Assembly: GCF_015159595.1 (NCBI RefSeq)
Contig: NZ_CP063304.1
Location: forward strand, 2,604,001-2,668,000
DNA from: Blautia liquoris
GTDB taxonomy: Bacteria; Bacillota; Clostridia; Lachnospirales; Lachnospiraceae
DNA: 64,000 bases
Direction: 5' to 3'
The position numbers were made by a program, and so were the translations under genes. Position 1 is the stretch's first letter, and the number at the start of each line of letters is the position of its first letter. Below are positions 8,386-17,508 of the stretch, piece after piece. A model generated the notes under the pieces. The model saw only the letters and a program-made list of their open reading frames with translations, was not told where the DNA came from and ran no database searches.

Positions 8386-10650
8386 TTATCGCCCATACAT
8401 TTTTTGATATTCACTCGGAGTCACCCCTATTACTCTTTTAAAAGCCCGGCGAAATGAATAATCACTATTATATCCAACATTCTCCGCCACATCCTGCACG
8501 TGTTCTCCCTGTTTCAGTTTCTCCTCAGCAAACCTGATTCTTTGCATCTCCAGGTAAGCTGCAAAACTTACCCCGAACAATTTCTTAAAATCACGATATA
8601 ACTTTTGTTCTGATATATGGATTCTCTCGGAGAGTGCCGTAAGATTAAATCCTTCTTGCACATACTCCATACGGATGACATCCATGATTTTATTTTTCAA
8701 ACGGTTTTCTTCATCACTTTCCAACAGCTTTTTCTTCTGTTCAAAATAACTACAAGTCTTAAATACAATTTTTTCTATTTCTTCACTTGTTTTTGCACGC
8801 TGCGTCTCGCCAAACAACTGATCCCGATCCTGGCTGCAGGACTCCTGATCCAGGCATCGCAGTATGACACTTCGAATAATTTCAACGGTATGTGTCATTG
8901 ACTGGCACCCTTGTTCCGGAAGTCTCATATTGCTCTCCATAATCTGATCCATGAGTATCCGCAGCTGCTCACATATCCCGCTTTCAATTGCTTTTTCCAG
9001 CTGCAGTTCTAGGTCTACCGTGAATACGACATGTTGATTTCGTGGAATATCCTTTAAGAAAAGAGGCAATCGAACTTTGTGATACCTCGCATATTCGCAG
9101 ATTCTTTGAACATTTTCATATTGTTCTGAAACAGATTTTAGATCATAGGCTTCATCACTGATTCCCGCATAGATATTAAGAGGCATCTGACTATACAAAG
9201 CATAGTTTACCCGTTCCACAAATTCTTTCCTTTGATTTATACTGACAGCTCCTTCCTGCGATAAAATAAGGGTGTACTTCCAGGCACTCATCGGTATAAG
9301 GTAAAAGTTATATTCCCCAGATAAGATTTCTGAAAGCTCTTTCATCTTCTTTGAAAGATCATCTCTCAGAGTCTCAATATTGGAATCCAAAAGCGGTTCC
9401 ATAATCATCCCAACAACACAGCAGGGAAACATCACCTGAATGGAAACATCTGCCCTGTTCATTTCCTGTTTTAAATCAACTTCAGAGGGATAAGAGCCTA
9501 AAAGTATCCTGCCCCATATTATCTCCTCAGCAAGTTTTTTCTGTTTCACAACTGTAGTCTGCAAAACATCCATTCTTTCTAGAACCCGCTCCGTTTTCTT
9601 CCAGATATCTGGCACTCCATGAAAATCTATATCTTTTTTTGAATCTTGCCCCGTCAGCTTCATGAATTTCCTGACAACCGGACGGCTGCTCTGCCAGTAC
9701 CAGAGACATATGAGAACCCCGACCATCAAAGAAGCAATACACAACAATAATATCTGGTAATGTGTTTTCCCTACCTCGGATAATAGCACCTTTTTTGGTA
9801 TCACCGTTATAAACTCACATTGATTATGTACCGTGCCGACAGCATTTACACTAATTTCTTTCTTTTTCCACCCGGCCTTATTCAGGTATTGATGCCACTT
9901 TGATTCACTTTTAAGTCGTAAAGGATTCTCATTCAGATTGTCATAAACAAAAAAGATATTACCGTTCGAATCATTTAGGAAAACAATTCCTTTGTTCTTT
10001 CCCAGAATATTTTTCATACACTGCTTTACCTGAGCAGCATCCATTTCAACCAAAACAGTGGCTCTTCCTTCACGATAGGTTACGCTATGAGAGAGCCAGA
10101 TGCTGCCGTTTCTGTCCGAATCCAAGAAAAATCTAATTCCCTCTGCTTTTCCGTCAGACATTTCTTTTAATAGATTACTGTTCTTTTCTTCGGAACTGCT
10201 GATATCTAACATACTGGTTTTTCTAGGATTATCAGGAATAACCTGAGGAATCCGGATAATATAAGAATTATTGTCTGGAAGTATATAGATGTACTTCACG
10301 AAGTGATTCATAAGTGAATAATTCGGATAAGTTCTTGCTAACTCATATGTTTTATAGTAAATTTCTTCTGAATCAAAATTCTCTTTGTTTTGTATGTATT
10401 CTTTTAGCTTTCCATCATCACTAATGTACTTTCCTATGTTGGTCAGCTGATCAATTTCATTATCGAATACAATGGCCGCCTCCTTCGTCAAACCCCTTAC
10501 TCTTTCTGCCTGTATGTTAATCAATGCCTGCTGCATATTGGCATAAATTACAATAATGGCTATGGTGGGTGCCAGGATAATCACCAGATATGAAAACAAT
10601 AATTTTACAGAATTGAAACTTTTTTCATCCTTTTTCAGATGGTTTTTCAT
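8386..10650 (-). CDS. Membrane-anchored AraC-family sensor regulator
   Basis: 754 residues. A first membrane helix (about 15-36, LLFSYLVIILAPTIAIIVIY) and a second (about 298-318, LLLCIASLMVGVLICLWYW) enclose an extracellular sensing region of some 260 residues. A cytoplasmic linker follows, and the last 100 residues form a double helix-turn-helix AraC/XylS DNA-binding domain (FNLTALSERIHISEQKLYRDFKK and DVAENVGYNSDYSFRRAFK). This one-component architecture is common in Firmicutes next to LplABC-type importers. A GGAGG site precedes the ATG. It lies directly upstream of the importer/fucosidase operon and is its likely activator. No phosphorylation domain is visible. Confidence 0.92.
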   Translation of the reverse strand: MKNHLKKDEKSFNSVKLLFSYLVIILAPTIAIIVIYANMQQALINIQAERVRGLTKEAAIVFDNEIDQLTNIGKYISDDGKLKEYIQNKENFDSEEIYYKTYELARTYPNYSLMNHFVKYIYILPDNNSYIIRIPQVIPDNPRKTSMLDISSSEEKNSNLLKEMSDGKAEGIRFFLDSDRNGSIWLSHSVTYREGRATVLVEMDAAQVKQCMKNILGKNKGIVFLNDSNGNIFFVYDNLNENPLRLKSESKWHQYLNKAGWKKKEISVNAVGTVHNQCEFITVIPKKVLLSEVGKTHYQILLLCIASLMVGVLICLWYWQSSRPVVRKFMKLTGQDSKKDIDFHGVPDIWKKTERVLERMDVLQTTVVKQKKLAEEIIWGRILLGSYPSEVDLKQEMNRADVSIQVMFPCCVVGMIMEPLLDSNIETLRDDLSKKMKELSEILSGEYNFYLIPMSAWKYTLILSQEGAVSINQRKEFVERVNYALYSQMPLNIYAGISDEAYDLKSVSEQYENVQRICEYARYHKVRLPLFLKDIPRNQHVVFTVDLELQLEKAIESGICEQLRILMDQIMESNMRLPEQGCQSMTHTVEIIRSVILRCLDQESCSQDRDQLFGETQRAKTSEEIEKIVFKTCSYFEQKKKLLESDEENRLKNKIMDVIRMEYVQEGFNLTALSERIHISEQKLYRDFKKLFGVSFAAYLEMQRIRFAEEKLKQGEHVQDVAENVGYNSDYSFRRAFKRVIGVTPSEYQKMYGR

Positions 10651-10702
10651 AGAAGTGCCTCCGAATCATAAATTTGCTATATACAAGATAGACTTTATGT
10701 AT

Positions 10703-10731
10703 AGAATACTAAAAACTGTTGTGATTGTCTA
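10703..10731 (-). promoter_or_regulatory. Promoter of AraC sensor gene
   Basis: Minus strand: -35 TAGACA (10731-10726), exactly 17 nt, -10 TATTCT (10708-10703), about 45 nt before the ribosome site of the 8386-10650 gene. Confidence 0.55.
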
Positions 10732-10780
10732 TAGTTTCGGTTGTGTTTTTTGTGCACTTCTACGCTCAATTCAGAGTAAA

Positions 10781-10805
10781 ATTATAGCCCCGATACAATC
10801 GGGGC
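10781..10805 (-). terminator. Probable terminator after DUF5107-TPR gene
   Basis: Stem GCCCCGAT / ATCGGGGC (10787-10794, 10798-10805) with a 3-nt loop. On the minus strand it is followed by TATAATTTTAC, a weak U-tract. It lies 48 nt past the stop at 10853. Confidence 0.6.
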
Positions 10806-10852
10806 CATGCTAATGCGATTACAGATGAATAGTCTTTCAAGCACTGCGTTAT

Positions 10853-13800
10853 CTACTTCATCTTTCTAAGATATATTCTTGCTTTTTGATGATATGGTTC
10901 TATCTCCAATGTCTTTTGAAGATTAACTTTTGCTTTATCCGCCCTTCCCATTCCGAGATAGGCCAGACCCATAATGTAGTGGCAGTGAGCCTTATTTCTT
11001 TTTTTTAAATCGCCTTCAAAGATCTGAAAGTCAGGAGCTGATACCGCAAAATAGTCAGTTTTCATCTCTTCATTCAAATGACGTTCACCATAATCAAGAA
11101 GTATGTAAAACCTTTTATTTGATTCTGCTGCATCTCCCAATTTAGCAAATGCTTTTCCCTGGTAATAAACCATATCGGCCGGTTGATCGTTATAATACAT
11201 CGCCCCTGCTGGTATTGATTCTCCACAGGCAGCCTTACTATACATTTCGGCGGAATCTTCTCCAAGACCTTCCAGTGCGAGTCCCAGGATATAGTATATA
11301 TCGTTATCCTTTGTGCCGACAAGCTTTCCTTCACCCAGATTATCCGGATAGATCAATGCGGATTGTAGCAATTCTTTTGCTCTTTGATATTCTCTTATCT
11401 TCAAAGCACTCTGTGCTAATTCAGATAAAGCAATCTTGTACTGTGTGGATATTTTTCCTTCGCCGCCTTCCCATGGACGAAAAACATAATTCATGATCGA
11501 ATCATAAGCATCTTGATTTCGTCCTGCAAGATTTAAAAGTGTCACATATTCTGTGTAAAGATCATCGCGTTCTGTAATAATTGCCCTATTGTCATCATAC
11601 ATTTTCAGACGATAGGAAAGAGATACGCCCAGTATCTTATAAAGCTGATCTAATTCCATAAAAACTCTGGCATCACTTTTATCAAGAGAAAATGCCTTCT
11701 CGAGTTTCTTCCTCGCACCACTCTGATCATTTCTTTTATTATAGTATCCGAGAGCAAGATTTCTCTCAAGGGTAGGATATTTATCATCGATCTCTTCTGA
11801 CTTCTCCCAAAGTTGAATTGCAGTCTCATATTGCAGTTTATCATAGAAAAGATTCCCAAGATAATAATATGCCTTGGCCTCAAAAGGATCATTTAAAATC
11901 GCATCATTTAGTACTGCAATATCATTCAACTTATTTGGGAAACAATAGGCCGGATCACACTGGTTTGCTGTATGATATTCTTCTTCCATGCCAGCGATAT
12001 TTCCAAGCTTTCCATAATAATACCCTTTATAATAGTGAAGCATCGGGTGATTCTGTGTACACTCGGACAAGACTTTAAGAGCTTCCTCATAGCCTCCGCT
12101 TTCCGCATAATCTCTGGCTGTCATCAGATAATTTTCATGAAAGTTGCGCATGACAAAACGATCTGTTTTCTCCCCGGACACAAATTCCCGTTCAAACATA
12201 GAATAATAGTCAAATTTATCAAGCTTTAGATTTTCCCATATCTGTTTCTTTGCTTCCTGATTCCATCCGAGCCTGCGAAGAATAAGTGCCCTTAGCCCCC
12301 TCGCTTTTATATTATGAGCATTCTTAACAAGTGATTGATCGATTAGCTCAAGGGCAGACGTATAGTCATTGTTTCTCACTTGTATCGCTGCCAGATAATA
12401 AAACGACATCTCCTGTTGGTCATTCGTCCAGGTGGCTTTAAAAAATGCATCATATGCTTCTTGATATCTTTCTTGATAGAATAAAGTAACGCCCAGATTA
12501 TAATATGCTTCGCTGTCATATGGATTCGGATTCAGTCTTGTCAGACGTTCCAATGCCTTTTTGAAATGCTTCTCGGCATCCTCAAATTGACCACGGCGCA
12601 TAAGCAGAAGGCCATAGGCATTGTTCAGCCGTATATCTCCTTTGTCTCTCCTTAACCCTTCAAGATAATAGGAATCCGGGAGATAAGTTGCATGGCGGTA
12701 CTGTTCAATATGCTGTCCGGTTAGTAACAATTCTTCTGTTGTCATAATTTCTTCTGGATCTTTCGCCGCTATGGCCGGTTCGGCCAGTTTTGGAATTTCC
12801 TCCTTCAACGGCTGATATTCAACAAGCACTTTGTTCTTATCCAGTACACGAATCTTTAAGTCCTCTTCCTTCTCAACCTCACAGTAAAATATTGTCTCAA
12901 AAACATTCTCAGGAGATATCTTTGCGGATTCATGAAATATCTCTTTTTCTTTATTTGTAACTATAATCTCTGCATCATCGTACTTTGATGTTGCGTATAC
13001 GCAGACATAAATTTTATCTTTGTCAGAAAGTGTGAGATTAACAACTGCATCAGTAGTTGCATTTTTCACTTCTCCCACAGCTTTATAAGGCATAAAATAC
13101 TGCTTAAAAGTTTTTTCTTCATATGGTTTCAGCCATGTAAAATCAGGCTGGTTGTCTGTATATATGCCAGTCATAAGCTCAACATAGGGGCCATCTTCAT
13201 CCGTTAGATTTTCATCCCATATGTGTCCAAAATTTCCATTTCCCCAGGTCCACTGCTTTTTCCCCGGCGAAATATGATGATCAGCTACATGCAAGAGGCC
13301 TGCTTTTTTCCTGTAATCATATCCTCCGACAAAATCATATGCAGACTCCTCTGCCATCATAGAAGAAGGGACCGGAATATTTTTATGTCTGGATATATCA
13401 ATCCCCTCACTGTAATCATATTTATAATATGTACCCATGGCAACCGGCCAGCGCGATACATCGCGTTTTCCATGGTCATAGACGGAATGAACATCGGGTG
13501 GAAAAATCGTCTGGGTATATTCATTTACTGGAATTGCAGGATTTGCCCACCACAAGAAAGTTTGTGGCATTGCAGTTCGATTATAAATTTGCCCCCTGAT
13601 TTCAATGTATGATTTATCCGGATAGAGCGTGAATCCAGCGATCCCTTTTGTTCCATACATCTGATCGACATCATTTACCAGAACAGTCCTGCTTCCGTCA
13701 TCGTTCTCCTGAATTACATGATCTACTGGAAGAAACGTCGTTGGCCGATGATGCTGCGGCCAGTTAAATTCGATTCCCCCTGAAATCCACGGCCCTAAAA

Positions 13801-14128
13801 GGCCTACATGTGCCGGCTTAATTACATGATTATAATAGACGAAATCATAATCGTTTGTCTTGTCATAGGCCCGCTGTATTCGTCCCCCCAGTTCTGGAAG
13901 AATCATTACCTTCAGGTATTGATTTTCCAGGAAAACTGCTTTGTATTCTTTATCCTTTTTCTCATATGAGATCTTTTCTGTTAGTGGATAAGGATATGCC
14001 TTTCCTGAACTTCCCTGATATACCCGTTTTTCAAAAAACATTGGATTCTTATCAGCTTCGCCTGTCTCATAAGTAGGGATTATGACCTTTTCCTCCCAAA
14101 TGTCTACACCTATCATGTTTTCGTTCAT
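10853..14128 (-). CDS. DUF5107 domain protein with C-terminal TPR array
   Basis: 1091 residues, no signal peptide. The N-terminal half matches DUF5107, whose hallmark here is GGIEFNWPQHHRPTTF (117-132) followed by repeated YKAV/GGYDYRKKAG-type strands; the fold resembles galactose-mutarotase-like carbohydrate-binding domains. From about residue 480 onward come many tetratricopeptide repeats (for example DSEAYYNLGVTLFYQERYQEAYDAF). The enzymatic role is unknown; such proteins recur in sugar-utilization clusters. AGGAGG precedes the ATG. It follows the permease at 14294 by 165 nt, which contain a dyad and a possible promoter, so it may be transcribed both with the operon and alone. A paralogue lies at 30072-33269. 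Confidence 0.88.
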   Translation of the reverse strand: MNENMIGVDIWEEKVIIPTYETGEADKNPMFFEKRVYQGSSGKAYPYPLTEKISYEKKDKEYKAVFLENQYLKVMILPELGGRIQRAYDKTNDYDFVYYNHVIKPAHVGLLGPWISGGIEFNWPQHHRPTTFLPVDHVIQENDDGSRTVLVNDVDQMYGTKGIAGFTLYPDKSYIEIRGQIYNRTAMPQTFLWWANPAIPVNEYTQTIFPPDVHSVYDHGKRDVSRWPVAMGTYYKYDYSEGIDISRHKNIPVPSSMMAEESAYDFVGGYDYRKKAGLLHVADHHISPGKKQWTWGNGNFGHIWDENLTDEDGPYVELMTGIYTDNQPDFTWLKPYEEKTFKQYFMPYKAVGEVKNATTDAVVNLTLSDKDKIYVCVYATSKYDDAEIIVTNKEKEIFHESAKISPENVFETIFYCEVEKEEDLKIRVLDKNKVLVEYQPLKEEIPKLAEPAIAAKDPEEIMTTEELLLTGQHIEQYRHATYLPDSYYLEGLRRDKGDIRLNNAYGLLLMRRGQFEDAEKHFKKALERLTRLNPNPYDSEAYYNLGVTLFYQERYQEAYDAFFKATWTNDQQEMSFYYLAAIQVRNNDYTSALELIDQSLVKNAHNIKARGLRALILRRLGWNQEAKKQIWENLKLDKFDYYSMFEREFVSGEKTDRFVMRNFHENYLMTARDYAESGGYEEALKVLSECTQNHPMLHYYKGYYYGKLGNIAGMEEEYHTANQCDPAYCFPNKLNDIAVLNDAILNDPFEAKAYYYLGNLFYDKLQYETAIQLWEKSEEIDDKYPTLERNLALGYYNKRNDQSGARKKLEKAFSLDKSDARVFMELDQLYKILGVSLSYRLKMYDDNRAIITERDDLYTEYVTLLNLAGRNQDAYDSIMNYVFRPWEGGEGKISTQYKIALSELAQSALKIREYQRAKELLQSALIYPDNLGEGKLVGTKDNDIYYILGLALEGLGEDSAEMYSKAACGESIPAGAMYYNDQPADMVYYQGKAFAKLGDAAESNKRFYILLDYGERHLNEEMKTDYFAVSAPDFQIFEGDLKKRNKAHCHYIMGLAYLGMGRADKAKVNLQKTLEIEPYHQKARIYLRKMK

Positions 14129-14182
14129 GGTACCCTCCTTCTTTAACTTGATGAAAATTGCTATGATTTATAATTATATAAT

Positions 14183-14205
14183 AACAAACAATTCAATTAT
14201 TTGTT
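14183..14205. promoter_or_regulatory. Dyad upstream of DUF5107-TPR gene
   Basis: Dyad AACAA-N2-AATT-c-AATT-N2-TTGTT centred on 14194, within an AT-rich stretch 55-78 nt before the 14128 start. On the minus strand TTGCAA lies 17 nt upstream of TGTTAT, so the dyad overlaps a possible promoter. Candidate operator only. Confidence 0.4.
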
Positions 14206-14293
14206 GCAAATAGTTGCTCATAGAATTTCTAATAATTGCTACATTAATCAGAACTAATACTCACAATAAAAAGGGAAGGTTTTCTAAACAAGG

Positions 14294-15124
14294 TCATCCT
14301 TTAACTGCACCAGCCACAATTCCTTTGATAAATGTTTTAGAACATAAGCTAAAAATTATAATCATAGGCAAAATAGAAAACGCCAATGCACACATAATTG
14401 CACCATAATCACTCCGAAATGAATTTGAGAGATTGTTGATCATTAAGGGGATCGTAAATAATTCCTGTTTATTGATTAATATAACCGGTAAAATATAATT
14501 ATTCCATGATGATAAAAAAACAAGCATCGCTAATGTAAGAATTCCCGGTTTTACACAAGGAACTACAATTCTAAAAAGAATTCCCGGTTCTGAACATCCA
14601 TCCAAACGACCAGATTCCAGGAGTTCATCAGGTACACCATCACTAATGAACTGCATCATCAAAAAAGCTCCCAGTGGGTGTGCTGACCATGTAAAAACAA
14701 GAGGAAGAAGTGTATTCAAGAGTTCCATCTTTCTCATTTCAAGCATATATCCAATCATAGCAATCTGTCCTGGTATCATCATGATGGCCATAATAAATCC
14801 AAAAATGATTTTTTTTAATTTAAAATTATATTTTGCCAAAGCAAACCCTATCATACAAGAAATTAAAACACTTAATATTACAGAGCAAACAGAAACTAAA
14901 ACAGAATTAAAATAAGCTTTAAAATATCCTTTTGAAATTACCATCTTAATGTTTTCTATTAGATAGTTTCCCGGAAGGATCGGAAGTCCCTTAAAAATGT
15001 CCTCGCTATAATATGTTCCCATAACAAATACAATATATAAGGGAAAAAACATAACAACGGTCATTAATATCAGAAAAACTTGTTTTAATATAGCACCTGC
15101 ACTCTTTTTTGGATGTTTATTCAT
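14294..15124 (-). CDS. Sugar ABC transporter permease (MsmG/MalG type)
   Basis: 276 residues with about six membrane helices (first: VFLILMTVVMFFPLYIVFVMG). The EAA loop reads LESGRLDGCSEPGILFRIVVPCVKPG, and the C-terminus ends FIKGIVAGAVKG. Length and motifs fit the MalG/AraQ group. The ATG overlaps the stop of the preceding permease by 4 nt (ATGA), so translation is coupled. It forms the channel with the 15121-16053 protein, fed by the lipoprotein at 16130-17470. The operon has no ATPase gene. Confidence 0.93.
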   Translation of the reverse strand: MNKHPKKSAGAILKQVFLILMTVVMFFPLYIVFVMGTYYSEDIFKGLPILPGNYLIENIKMVISKGYFKAYFNSVLVSVCSVILSVLISCMIGFALAKYNFKLKKIIFGFIMAIMMIPGQIAMIGYMLEMRKMELLNTLLPLVFTWSAHPLGAFLMMQFISDGVPDELLESGRLDGCSEPGILFRIVVPCVKPGILTLAMLVFLSSWNNYILPVILINKQELFTIPLMINNLSNSFRSDYGAIMCALAFSILPMIIIFSLCSKTFIKGIVAGAVKG

Positions 15125-16053
15125 TTTGTTTCACCCCTTCCGTTGCTTAGCTTATATCCAATAACAGAAAACAACATGATAATAACAAATAAAGAATAAG
15201 CAATTGCAGATCCGTAACCAAGGCGAGAATCCAAATTGAATGCATCATTGTAAAATTTCCACACTGTTGTCAGTGCAGTATATCCTGGTCCTCCTGTCTG
15301 CCCGTTTCCGAGAGAGGCCCATCCACTGAATAGAAGCTTTGGCTCATCAAACATCTGTAATCCACCAATCAACGAGGTAATAATTAAAAATTTAGTAGTC
15401 CCACTAAGCATCGGAATTGTAATTTTGGTAAAAATCTTAAATTTACTGGCGCCATCTACGGCTGCAGCTTCATACAATTCTATGGGCATAGAGGTCATAG
15501 CCGCCAGATAAATCGTCATATAATAACCTAAATATCGCCATACAACCATGATAACAATAATTACCTTTGATGCAATCTCGCTCCCTAACCAGAAAAAAGG
15601 CTTGTCCAAAATCCCAACTTTCATCAAGATTTTGTTAATATATCCTGACTGCCAGTCAAACAAATAAGAAAAAATAAATCCTATGGCAACAGGAGTGGTT
15701 ATGTAAGGAAAAAAATTAACAGTTTGATAGATATGTTTTCCACGATGGATATCAAAGAGAAGATATGCAACTCCCAACCCCAGAAAGACTGTGATTGGTG
15801 TGGAAAATGCCATTAAAATGATTGTGTTCCACAACGATTTTAAAAATAATGGATCTTTTGTAAAAAGATTTACATAGTTTTGTATACCAACAAAAGTCTT
15901 TTCTCCAATCCCATTCCAATCAAAAAAGCTTAATTTCAGAGAATAAAGCATTGGAAACAAACTGAATAGAAAATATGCTGCTATAAATGGTAAACAAAAA
16001 ATATACGGCCATTTATTAGTTTTAGTTAACGCTCCGTTTTTCTTTTTATTCAT
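15121..16053 (-). CDS. Sugar ABC transporter permease (MsmF/MalF type)
   Basis: 310 residues from the ATG at 16053 (MNKKKNGALTK), with AAGGAG 7 nt upstream; the open frame extends further 5' but without a ribosome site. Membrane segments include YIFCLPFIAAYFLFSLFPM, and the EAA loop is YEAAAVDGASKFKIFTKITIPMLSG. Belongs to the MalF/UgpA-like group of CUT1 permeases. Its stop overlaps the next permease start by 4 nt. Upstream neighbour is the binding lipoprotein gene, 76 nt away. Confidence 0.93.
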   Translation of the reverse strand: MNKKKNGALTKTNKWPYIFCLPFIAAYFLFSLFPMLYSLKLSFFDWNGIGEKTFVGIQNYVNLFTKDPLFLKSLWNTIILMAFSTPITVFLGLGVAYLLFDIHRGKHIYQTVNFFPYITTPVAIGFIFSYLFDWQSGYINKILMKVGILDKPFFWLGSEIASKVIIVIMVVWRYLGYYMTIYLAAMTSMPIELYEAAAVDGASKFKIFTKITIPMLSGTTKFLIITSLIGGLQMFDEPKLLFSGWASLGNGQTGGPGYTALTTVWKFYNDAFNLDSRLGYGSAIAYSLFVIIMLFSVIGYKLSNGRGETK

Positions 16054-16129
16054 AGCTGGTCTCCTTTTATTAGATATTAAAATGATAAGAGAAAAGCTCA
16101 ACTTATAAAAGCTTTTCTCTTAATCTGAA

Positions 16130-17470
16130 TTATTTTATCACCGCATTTGGAACTAAAGTCTGAGTTTCTTCCTTTAAAATTTTCAACGCTTCATTTGCGG
16201 TCATAGATGGATTACCTGTCATCTGAGTTGCTACACTGTTAAGCGCACTTCTCACATTTGCCTCATTCTTTGTCTGAACTTGACCTTCTGTAGTAATTGC
16301 GATGGTATTGATAAAATAGTCCGCCAATTTTTCCCCTCCAAAAAATTCATCATATTGACCGGGTTCTGTGAAGAAGTAAGAATTATCTTCCTCATAAGGA
16401 GCTTTAAATCCTGTCATAAATCCAAACTGATCATAAGCTTCTTTTACCCCTTCACCAGTACAATAAACATCTTTAATATAATCCCATGCTGATTCCTTAT
16501 TTTTACTTCCTGAATAAATACTTACAGAAGTTCCTCCATAAGTAAATCCACTTCCCGGTGCTTTCGTAAGCCCCCAATTACCAGAACCATCCGGATCATT
16601 TGTCTCAATGTTCCATTTGAGACTCCATGGAGCACACGGATAAAATAGAATTTCTCCTGCAGCAACACTATTACTTAACGCCGGAGTTCCATCTTCCTGC
16701 TTTCCAAGTATTCCAGCCTCGTTAAATTTTGTTGTAATATCGAGCACATTTCTGTAACGTGATGTCAAATCAATATTATCGCCATCAATATAATCACTTA
16801 CGTCTTGATTTATCAAAATATTATTCATAAGGACAGTCGTTCCAGGAAGTACTGTAACCTTTCCTCCACCTTCTTCTATAACTTGCTGACCAATATCATA
16901 TAATTTATCCCAATCTGAGATCATATCAGCAATTTTATCGGGGTCGTCCGTTCCCAAGTATTTTTTTGCTAAATCTCTTCTATATGCAAACCCACTTGGA
17001 CAAATCTGTTGTTCTACACCATAAAGCTGCCCTTTTGGCCCAGCTCCTAACTTATTAGCAAAATCAAACATTTCATCCGGCTGAACATTATATGGCTCTT
17101 TATACAAGTCTTCCAAAATTCCCAAATCAAAGACTTTTCCTCTGTAACCCATCTCGCTTAAAATTATATCTGGTACTCCACTTCCACTTGCCACTGCACT
17201 CTGTAGTTTCTGAAAATAATCTGTATTAGAAACGACCAATGTATTAAAATTTACATTTGGATGTTTCTTGTGGTACCATTCAGTCATATGTGTAAGGTGT
17301 GCTTCATCCCAATCCCAAATTGTGAGGGTTACTTCTTCATTGCCACCTGCATGATCAGTATCTTTTGGCTGTGGGTTAGATGATTCATTCTTAGATGATC
17401 CCCCACATGCGCTTAGCATAGAGATTATCATCATTGTTATAATTATAGATACAAAAGTTTTCTTTTTCAT
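16130..17470 (-). CDS. Sugar-binding lipoprotein of ABC importer (MsmE/UgpB-like)
   Basis: 446 residues. Lipoprotein signal MKKKTFVSIIITMMIIS ending in lipobox LSAC (Cys22). The mature protein is a family 1 extracellular solute-binding protein, with typical elements such as EVTLTIWDWDEAHLTHM at the start and a VPDIILSEM segment. AAAGGAG lies upstream of the ATG. It is located 38 nt downstream of the GH2 gene and upstream of two permeases, forming one operon: hydrolase, binding protein, two channels. Ligand likely a beta-linked oligosaccharide given the GH2 partner (inference). Confidence 0.92.
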   Translation of the reverse strand: MKKKTFVSIIITMMIISMLSACGGSSKNESSNPQPKDTDHAGGNEEVTLTIWDWDEAHLTHMTEWYHKKHPNVNFNTLVVSNTDYFQKLQSAVASGSGVPDIILSEMGYRGKVFDLGILEDLYKEPYNVQPDEMFDFANKLGAGPKGQLYGVEQQICPSGFAYRRDLAKKYLGTDDPDKIADMISDWDKLYDIGQQVIEEGGGKVTVLPGTTVLMNNILINQDVSDYIDGDNIDLTSRYRNVLDITTKFNEAGILGKQEDGTPALSNSVAAGEILFYPCAPWSLKWNIETNDPDGSGNWGLTKAPGSGFTYGGTSVSIYSGSKNKESAWDYIKDVYCTGEGVKEAYDQFGFMTGFKAPYEEDNSYFFTEPGQYDEFFGGEKLADYFINTIAITTEGQVQTKNEANVRSALNSVATQMTGNPSMTANEALKILKEETQTLVPNAVIK

Positions 17471-17508
17471 ATAGAGTCTCCTTTCGATTAAAAAGTCTGG
17501 ATATACAT